From Paracoccaceae bacterium (GTDB lineage: Bacteria; Pseudomonadota; Alphaproteobacteria; Rhodobacterales; Rhodobacteraceae): DNA of 5,882 nucleotides. Positions 1-4,710 of this stretch are shown in pieces. Every line of letters starts with the position of its first letter. Within the stretch, counting starts at the first letter, position 1. A program made the position numbers and the translations under genes. Location: contig JAASTF010000208.1 in the NCBI GenBank assembly GCA_021767525.1, positions 1 to 5,882 of the forward strand. The letters run 5' to 3'. The notes under the pieces were generated by a model. That model saw only the letters and a program-made list of their open reading frames with translations. It made no database searches and had not been told where the DNA came from.

Positions 1-1239
1 ATTCTTCAACCCCCGCGGCCCCACGGTGATGCGCCAGGGCAACCCGATCAGGTCCATCGTGGCGAACTTGCCGCCCGCGCGCTCGTCGGTGTCGTCGTAA
101 AGCGGCTCCAGCCCCTTGGCGGTCAGCGCCTTGTAAAGGCCCTCGCAGGCCGCATCGGCCTCGGCATTGCCGGTTTTCAGGTTCACGATACCCACATGGA
201 AGGGCGTGACGCCCTCGGGCCAGATGATGCCGCGCTCGTCATGGCTGGCCTCGATGATCGCACCCAACAGGCGGCTCACGCCGATGCCGTGGCTGCCCAT
301 GTGCACCGGCACGGCCTTGCCGTCGGGGGTCTGCACCGTGGCGCCCATCGCCTCGGAATACTTGGTGCCGAAATAGAAAATCTGCCCCACCTCGATGCCG
401 CGCGCGCTGCGGCGGCGCTCTTCGGGCACCTTGTGGAACAGCGCCTCGTCATGGGTTTCATCGGTGCGCGCATAGCGGCTGGTGAATTCCTCCAGCACCG
501 CCTGGCACGCGGCCTTGTCGGCGTAATCGATGTCGCGGTCGCCGAATTTCAGATCGGTGATCTCGCTGTCATAGAACACCTCGCTCTCGCCCGTCTCGGC
601 CAGCACCAGGAACTCATGGGTGTTATCGCCACCCATCGCGCCGCTGTCGGCGCGCATCGGGATGGCCTGCAGGCCCATCCGCTCGTAGGTGCGCAGATAG
701 CTGACCAGATGGCGGTTATAGGCGTGCAGCGCATCCTCTTTCGTCAGGTCGAAATTATAACCGTCTTTCATCAGGAACTCGCGCCCCCGCATCACGCCGA
801 ACCGCGGGCGGATCTCGTCACGGAATTTCCACTGGATCTGGTACAGTGTCAGCGGCAGATCGCGATAGCTGCTGACATGGCTGCGGAAGATGTCGGTCAC
901 CAGCTCTTCGGCGGTGGGCGTATACAGCATCTCGCGACCGTGGCGGTCTTTCATGCGCAGCATCTCTTCGCCGAACGCGTCATAGCGGCCGCTTTCGCGC
1001 CATAGGTCGGCGGATTGCAAAACCGGCATCAGCATCGGGATATGGCCCGCGCGCACCTGTTCCTCGTGCACGATATTCTCGATCTTGCGCAGCACCTTGA
1101 ACCCCAGCGGCAGCCAGGAATAGATGCCGGCGCTGGCCTGCTTGATCATGCCGGCGCGCAGCATGTAGCGATGGCTGACGATCTGCGCCTCGGCGGGCGT
1201 TTCTTTCAGAACGGGCAGGAAATAGCGGCTCAGGCGCAT
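1..1239 (-). CDS. proS: Prolyl-tRNA synthetase, short alphaproteobacterial type, C-terminus cut by window edge
   Basis: Cytoplasmic class II aminoacyl-tRNA synthetase that activates proline with ATP and loads it onto tRNA-Pro. Reading the minus strand from ATG at 1239 gives 413 uninterrupted codons to the left edge. Visible landmarks are a motif 1 region near residues 36-72 (SAGIYSWLPLGFKVLRK), the proline-pocket TPTAEE at 107-112, motif 2 FRDE at 139-142 followed by RPRFGVMRGREF, and motif 3 GSHGIGVSR at 315-323 with its arginine at 323. The anticodon-binding domain begins near residue 345 (TPFHVGIVNLK). Only about 160 residues separate motifs 2 and 3, so the roughly 180-residue editing insertion of the E. 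coli-type enzyme is absent; full length is probably about 440-450 aa, so some 30-40 residues lie outside. The start is supported by AAGGGA seven bases upstream. Two ATGs at 1258 and 1261 are in another frame. It is divergent from the neighbouring oxidoreductase. Identification is secure. Confidence 0.97.
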   Translation of the reverse strand, partial: MRLSRYFLPVLKETPAEAQIVSHRYMLRAGMIKQASAGIYSWLPLGFKVLRKIENIVHEEQVRAGHIPMLMPVLQSADLWRESGRYDAFGEEMLRMKDRHGREMLYTPTAEELVTDIFRSHVSSYRDLPLTLYQIQWKFRDEIRPRFGVMRGREFLMKDGYNFDLTKEDALHAYNRHLVSYLRTYERMGLQAIPMRADSGAMGGDNTHEFLVLAETGESEVFYDSEITDLKFGDRDIDYADKAACQAVLEEFTSRYARTDETHDEALFHKVPEERRRSARGIEVGQIFYFGTKYSEAMGATVQTPDGKAVPVHMGSHGIGVSRLLGAIIEASHDERGIIWPEGVTPFHVGIVNLKTGNAEADAACEGLYKALTAKGLEPLYDDTDERAGGKFATMDLIGLPWRITVGPRGLKN

Positions 1240-1246
1240 GGGTGTA

Positions 1247-1252
1247 TCCCTT
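1247..1252 (-). promoter_or_regulatory. Ribosome binding site of proS
   Basis: On the minus strand AAGGGA lies seven bases before the ATG at 1239. It decides the proS start, because the two adjacent ATGs further upstream (1261 and 1258) are out of frame with the synthetase. Confidence 0.7.
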
Positions 1253-1315
1253 GGTCATCATGGGTTTTCCGCGATCTACGGGAAATCGGCGAAGGGGGCA
1301 ATCTTTGGCTGCGAA

Positions 1316-1344
1316 AATGTCGTTGACGCCCCGCGCAATCGCAA
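1316..1344 (-). promoter_or_regulatory. proS: Weak candidate sigma70-type promoter for proS
   Basis: Reading the minus strand, TTGCGA (1344-1339) is followed after 17 bases by GACATT (1321-1316). The -35 matches 4 of 6 consensus bases and the -10 only 3 of 6. The implied leader would be about 70 nt. The same pattern, TTGC-- then 17 bases then GACAT-, recurs upstream of the membrane-protein gene at 2802-2830, which is the main reason to record it. In GC-rich alphaproteobacteria such matches arise by chance, so this is a suggestion only. Confidence 0.25.
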
Positions 1345-1363
1345 ACACCCTCGCCCCGCTGAC

Positions 1364-1369
1364 AGGAGG
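1364..1369 (+). promoter_or_regulatory. Ribosome binding site of the FAD oxidoreductase
   Basis: AGGAGG, a perfect Shine-Dalgarno core, sits six bases before the ATG at 1376. It selects this start over the in-frame ATG at 1238, which would add 46 residues of unlikely composition, lacks a comparable site and overlaps the proS start codon on the other strand. Confidence 0.85.
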
Positions 1370-1375
1370 GCGCGC

Positions 1376-2740
1376 ATGACCGACACGATCCTTGAACCGG
1401 CGCGGCAGGTGCCCGTCATCCACGAAACCGAGGTTCTGGTCGTGGGCTCGGGGCCCGGGGGGCTGGCCGCGGCGCTGGCGGCGGCGCGCTGCGGGGTCAG
1501 CGTGACGCTGCTGGAACGCTTCGGCTGTTTCGGGGGCAACATCACCGTGGTCGGCGTCGAAGGGTTCGCGTGGTATCGGCACGAACAAACGGTCGAGGCC
1601 GGCGGCATCGGCCGCGAATTCGAAGACCGCGCCAAGGCAATGGGCGCCGCCGTGCCCGAAAGCCAGTCTCTCAGCTACGAGCTCGACAGCGAAGGTTTCA
1701 AGCTGGTGGCCGACCGGCTGGTGGAAGAGGCCGGGATTCACCCCATGCTGCACCGGCAATTCGTGGCCCCCATAATTGAGGGCGACGCCATCACCGGGGT
1801 CATCGTCGAAAGCAAATCGGGGCGCGAGGCGATCCGCGCCCGCCGCGTGATCGACGCCACCGGCGATGCCGACGTGGCCCACCGCGCGGGTGCGCCGACA
1901 CTGAAGACGCCCGTGGAACTGATGCAGGCCGCCAGCGTCATGTTCCATCTGGCCGGCGTCGACAAGGCGGCCTTCATGGCCGGGGTGCGGGACGATCCGC
2001 AAACCTACAAGGACTGGTCCAGCGGCGAGTGGGAAGTCGAAACCAGCGGCAAAGAGGATGACATGTATTCGCCCTTCCTGGGCAAGCCCTTCGAACATGC
2101 GATCCGCGACGGGCTGTTGCCCGCCGATCTGAACACCATCGGCGGCACCTGGGGCGCGGTCCATGACACGGGCGAGATGACCTATATGAACCTCATCCAC
2201 CTCGCGGGCTGCGACGGCACCGACCCCGATAGCCTGACCCGGTTTGAAATCGAGGGCCGCCGCCAGGCCATGCTGGCCATCGACGCGCTGCGCGCCTACA
2301 CACCCGGCTGCACGGGGGCGCGGCTGCGCAATTTCGGCATGTCCATCGGCATCCGCGACACCCGCAAGATCGACGCGGCCTATAACATGACCGAGGCCGA
2401 TGTGCGCCACCAGGGTCGGTTCGACGACAGCATCGGCATCTACCCCGAATTCATCGACGGCTACGGCGTGCTGATCCTGCCCACCACGGGGCGGTACATG
2501 CAGATCCCCTATCGCTCGCTTCTGCCGCGCGGGGTGGCGAACCTGCTGGTGGCGGGGCGCGCGACGGGCGGCGACCGCATCGCCCACGCCGCGACCCGCA
2601 ACATGGCCTGCTGCGCGGTCACCGGCCAGGGCGCGGGCGTGGCGGCGGCGGTGTCGCTGCGCGACGGCGTGGCTCTGGACCGGGTGGATATGGGCCGCGT
2701 TCAGGCCACTTTGGACGCGCAAGGGGTGCGCCTGCACTGA
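1376..2740 (+). CDS. FAD-dependent oxidoreductase, substrate unknown (FAD_oxidored-type)
   Basis: Predicted 454-aa soluble flavoprotein. The N-terminal Rossmann fold starts at residue 19 (EVLVVGSGPGGLAAALAAAR) with G24-x-G26-x-x-G29 and the ribose-binding acid E47, followed by GCFGGN at 50-55. A second dinucleotide signature, ATGDAD, lies at 161-166. The C-terminal part carries a GIRDTRKID segment and a closing FAD-contact region (residues 389-421: NLLVAGRATGGDRIAHAATR, then the GQGAG motif at 417-421). This arrangement matches the PF12831-type FAD-dependent oxidoreductases as I know them. There is no signal peptide, membrane segment, iron-sulfur cysteine cluster or fused domain. A vicinal cysteine pair (C412-C413) lies next to the C-terminal FAD motif; whether it is redox-active cannot be told. 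The start is set by AGGAGG six bases upstream. Neighbours (proS on the opposite strand, a membrane protein 117 bp downstream) give no pathway clue. The fold is confident, the reaction unknown. Confidence 0.88.
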   Translation: MTDTILEPARQVPVIHETEVLVVGSGPGGLAAALAAARCGVSVTLLERFGCFGGNITVVGVEGFAWYRHEQTVEAGGIGREFEDRAKAMGAAVPESQSLSYELDSEGFKLVADRLVEEAGIHPMLHRQFVAPIIEGDAITGVIVESKSGREAIRARRVIDATGDADVAHRAGAPTLKTPVELMQAASVMFHLAGVDKAAFMAGVRDDPQTYKDWSSGEWEVETSGKEDDMYSPFLGKPFEHAIRDGLLPADLNTIGGTWGAVHDTGEMTYMNLIHLAGCDGTDPDSLTRFEIEGRRQAMLAIDALRAYTPGCTGARLRNFGMSIGIRDTRKIDAAYNMTEADVRHQGRFDDSIGIYPEFIDGYGVLILPTTGRYMQIPYRSLLPRGVANLLVAGRATGGDRIAHAATRNMACCAVTGQGAGVAAAVSLRDGVALDRVDMGRVQATLDAQGVRLH

Positions 2741-2748
2741 TCGGGTGC

Positions 2749-2792
2749 GATATGCATCGGATGTGTATGCGATGTGCATGTGTTGTGCATGC
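2749..2792 (+). repeat. Four tandem 11-bp units, consensus GATGTGCATGC
   Basis: Units at 2749-2759 (GATATGCATCG), 2760-2770 (GATGTGTATGC), 2771-2781 (GATGTGCATGT) and 2782-2792 (GTTGTGCATGC) follow each other without gaps. The last three each differ from the consensus at one base and the first at three. The core TGCAT (TGTAT in the second unit) recurs every 11 bp, about one helical turn, and another TGCAT follows at 2803-2807. The unit is partly palindromic, so neighbouring copies can pair in short 5-bp hairpins, for example GCATG at 2776-2780 with CATGC at 2788-2792. It lies between the oxidoreductase stop and the membrane-protein start. It could be an operator array, a weak transcript structure at the end of the oxidoreductase mRNA, or a neutral microduplication. 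Confidence 0.8.
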
Positions 2793-2801
2793 CCTTCCCC
2801 C

Positions 2802-2830
2802 TTGCATCTGACGCGGTCGCGGGCGACATA
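2802..2830 (+). promoter_or_regulatory. Weak candidate promoter for the membrane-protein/hdaA operon
   Basis: TTGCAT (2802-2807) is followed after 17 bases by GACATA (2825-2830); the alternative -10 CATAAG (2827-2832) matches more consensus bases but at 19-bp spacing. Transcription would start near 2837, leaving a leader of about 20 nt that still holds the GGAGA ribosome site (2846-2850, seven bases from ATG). The -35 contains a fifth copy of the TGCAT core of the adjacent tandem array, so a protein bound there could influence this promoter. Sequence match alone is modest. Confidence 0.3.
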
Positions 2831-2857
2831 AGGTGAACGGGTTTCGGAGACAGGCGC

Positions 2858-3925
2858 ATGGCATTGCCGGTGGGGCAACAGGCGAAATACTGGGGCGTGG
2901 CCGCGGCGCTGTTCGTGCTGGTGCTGTGGTTCCTGGGCGACGTGATCCTGCCTTTCGTGCTGGGCGGGGCTGTGGCCTATTTCCTTGATCCGGTGGCCGA
3001 CCGGCTGGAGCGAATGGGCGCCAGCCGCGCGCTTGCCACGGCGATCATCACGCTGGTGGCGGTGCTGGTCTTTATCCTGTTGGCATTGCTGGTCATTCCG
3101 ACGCTGGTGAACCAGACGGTCAACCTGTTCGACACCGCGCCGCAGCTGTTCCGCGACCTTTTGGAGTTCCTGAACACGCGCTTTCCCGAGCTGCTCGATG
3201 AGGGCTCGGTTCTGCGGCAATCGCTGGCGTCCCTGGGCGACACGATCCGCGACCGGGGCGGCCAACTGCTTGAATCGGTTCTGAATTCCGCGGCGTCGGT
3301 CATCAACGTTATCATGTTGTTCGTGATCGTGCCGGTGGTGGCTTTCTACCTGCTTTACGATTGGGATCGCATGGTGGCCAAGGTCGACGACCTGCTGCCC
3401 CGCGACCACGCGCCTGTGATCCGCCGCCTGGCCAGCGACATCGACGGTGTGATCGCCAGCTTCATCCGCGGCATGGGCACCGTCTGCCTGATCCTGGGCG
3501 CCTATTATGCCATCGCGCTGATGGCGGTGGGCCTGCAATTCGGGCTGGTCGTGGGCTTTATCGCCGGGCTGATCACCTTTATTCCTTACGTCGGCGCGCT
3601 TGTGGGCGGGGCACTGGCCATCGGTCTGGGCCTATTCCAGTTCTGGGGCGACTGGGTGTCGCTGGGCCTGATCGCGGGCATCTTCGTGCTGGGCCAGGTG
3701 GTCGAAGGCAACATCCTGACCCCGAAACTGGTGGGCAGCTCGGTCGGGCTGCACCCCGTCTGGCTGATCTTCGCACTGTCGGTCTTCGGCACGCTGTTCG
3801 GCTTTGTCGGGATGCTGGTCGCCGTGCCCGTGGCCGCCGCGTTGGGGGTTATCGCCCGGTTCCTGATCGACAATTACAAGGACAGCCGCCTGTATCGCGG
3901 GCTGTCGGGGCAGCCCAAGGACTGA
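2858..3925 (+). CDS. AI-2E/PerM family inner-membrane transporter-like protein
   Basis: A 355-aa polytopic inner-membrane protein of the AI-2E family transporter/PerM group (PF01594). Hydrophobic segments lie near residues 11-26, 28-43, 59-83, 146-167, 207-224, 226-242, 246-282 (probably two) and 301-335, consistent with about eight spans. A hydrophilic region at 85-145 separates the third and fourth spans, as is usual in the family. Family-like motifs are FYLLYDWD (163-170), FIPYVGALVGG (241-251), EGNILTPKLVGSSVGLHP (283-300) and GFVGMLVAVPVAA (315-327). Members are annotated as autoinducer-2 exporters, permeases or cation/H+ antiporters; nothing here indicates the substrate, so an AI-2 role should not be assumed. 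Length is normal. The start follows GGAGA by seven bases. The stop overlaps the hdaA start codon by one base (TGATG), implying co-translation. A tandem 11-bp array and a weak promoter lie upstream. Confidence 0.93.
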   Translation: MALPVGQQAKYWGVAAALFVLVLWFLGDVILPFVLGGAVAYFLDPVADRLERMGASRALATAIITLVAVLVFILLALLVIPTLVNQTVNLFDTAPQLFRDLLEFLNTRFPELLDEGSVLRQSLASLGDTIRDRGGQLLESVLNSAASVINVIMLFVIVPVVAFYLLYDWDRMVAKVDDLLPRDHAPVIRRLASDIDGVIASFIRGMGTVCLILGAYYAIALMAVGLQFGLVVGFIAGLITFIPYVGALVGGALAIGLGLFQFWGDWVSLGLIAGIFVLGQVVEGNILTPKLVGSSVGLHPVWLIFALSVFGTLFGFVGMLVAVPVAAALGVIARFLIDNYKDSRLYRGLSGQPKD

Positions 3926-4599
3926 TGGCGCAGCAACTTGGATTCGACCTGCCCGTGCGCACCGCCCGGGCGCGCGAGGATTTCTTTGTCTCGCCCGCCA
4001 ACGCGATGGCGGTGGCGATGATCGAAAGCTGGCAGACCTGGCCCAGCCGCAAGCTGTTGCTGATCGGGCCACCCGGCGCGGGCAAGACGCATCTGGCCCA
4101 TGTCTGGGCGCAGGCCGCAGATGCCCGGATCGTGCCGGCCTCGGGCCTGGCGCAGGCCGATATCCCGGCGCTGGCGCAGGGCCCTATCGCGGTCGAGGAT
4201 GCCGACCGGATCGCCGGCGACCGCGCCGCCGAAGAGGCGCTGTTCCACCTGCACAACCTGGGTCTGGCCGAGGGGCACAGCCTGCTGCTGACCGCCACCC
4301 GCGCGCCGCAGCATTGGGGCCTGTCCCTGCCCGATCTGCAAAGCCGGATGCAGGGCACGCAATCGGCCACGCTGCAACCGCCCGACGACCGGTTGCTGGG
4401 TGCGGTTCTGCTGAAACTCTTTGCCGACAGGCAGGTGGCCCCCAGCCCCGAGGCGCTGAACCACCTGCTGCGCCACATGACCCGCGATTTCGACACCGCC
4501 CGCGCCGTCGTGGCCGAGATCGACCGCACCGCCCTGGCCGAAAAGCGCCGCATCACCGCCCGGCTGGCGCGCGAGGTACTGGCCCGGATGGGCGCGTAA
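3925..4599 (+). CDS. hdaA: HdaA, DnaA-related AAA+ regulator of replication initiation
   Basis: A 224-aa protein resembling the AAA+ core of DnaA but without the DnaA-box-binding domain, as in Hda/HdaA. In E. coli and Caulobacter this protein binds the DNA-loaded sliding clamp and stimulates ATP hydrolysis by DnaA, preventing re-initiation. The N-terminal QLGFDL (4-9) fits the clamp-binding motif (QLSLPL type). Walker A is GPPGAGKTH (48-56), Walker B is IAVED (88-92), sensor 1 lies around LLLTATR (120-126), and LPDLQSR (135-141) supplies the predicted arginine finger R141. The lid ends with EIDRTALAEKRRIT (198-211), colinear with E. coli Hda. The ATG at 3925 shares its A with the stop of the membrane-protein gene; AAGGA lies only three bases upstream, so coupling to upstream translation is likely. 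An ATG far upstream at 3361 opens the same frame inside the previous gene but gives arginine/glycine-rich, non-protein-like sequence and is rejected. ppk1 follows after 111 bp. Confidence 0.93.
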   Translation: MAQQLGFDLPVRTARAREDFFVSPANAMAVAMIESWQTWPSRKLLLIGPPGAGKTHLAHVWAQAADARIVPASGLAQADIPALAQGPIAVEDADRIAGDRAAEEALFHLHNLGLAEGHSLLLTATRAPQHWGLSLPDLQSRMQGTQSATLQPPDDRLLGAVLLKLFADRQVAPSPEALNHLLRHMTRDFDTARAVVAEIDRTALAEKRRITARLAREVLARMGA

Positions 4600-4710
4600 C
4601 GCCCTCTGGACAACATCTTGGCGCAGGTGCACCCTGTGTGCCGACACTCGCGGCGCGATCCCGCGCGCGGCTGTCATCCGCCCGTTACCGAAAGGACCGA
4701 TACCGCCCTC
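4600..4710 (+). other. hdaA-ppk1 spacer with small inverted repeats, no clear terminator
   Basis: The 111-bp gap contains a perfect palindrome GGTGCACC (4626-4633), a GTGT/ACAC mini-hairpin (4636-4647) and a GCGCG/CGCGC pairing around ATCC further on. None is followed by a T-run, so no intrinsic terminator separates hdaA from ppk1. TTGGCG at 4618-4623 could be a -35, but no acceptable -10 follows at normal spacing. Read-through from hdaA or an unrecognised promoter are both possible. Confidence 0.4.

Noticed and set aside
196..1005. 269-codon plus-strand frame inside proS
   Set aside because: It lies entirely antisense to the conserved ProRS frame and has low-complexity A/H/Q-rich composition.
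1238..1375. In-frame ATG at 1238 as the start of the oxidoreductase
   Set aside because: It would add 46 residues not resembling the family N-terminus and overlaps the proS start codon; AGGAGG six bases before 1376 is decisive.
2749..2807. The tandem units as a CRISPR array or attachment site
   Set aside because: Units are 11 bp and contiguous with no spacers, and there is no cas gene, integrase or tRNA nearby.
980..3538. 852-codon open frame on the minus strand spanning proS start, the whole oxidoreductase and part of the membrane-protein gene
   Set aside because: Its translation is dominated by H, Q, R, G and A with no recognisable motif, and it is antisense to two clearly conserved proteins. 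Long antisense frames are expected in GC-rich coding DNA.
3361..3924. Upstream in-frame extension of hdaA to 3361
   Set aside because: The extra 188 residues are a frame-shifted reading of the membrane-protein gene, rich in R, G and P. The ATG at 3925 matches the expected Hda N-terminus with its clamp-binding motif.
4627..4710. In-frame GTG at 4627 as an alternative ppk1 start
   Set aside because: The extension (VHPVCRHSRRDP...) is not Ppk-like and lacks a ribosome site. It is kept only as a remote possibility because no stop codon intervenes.
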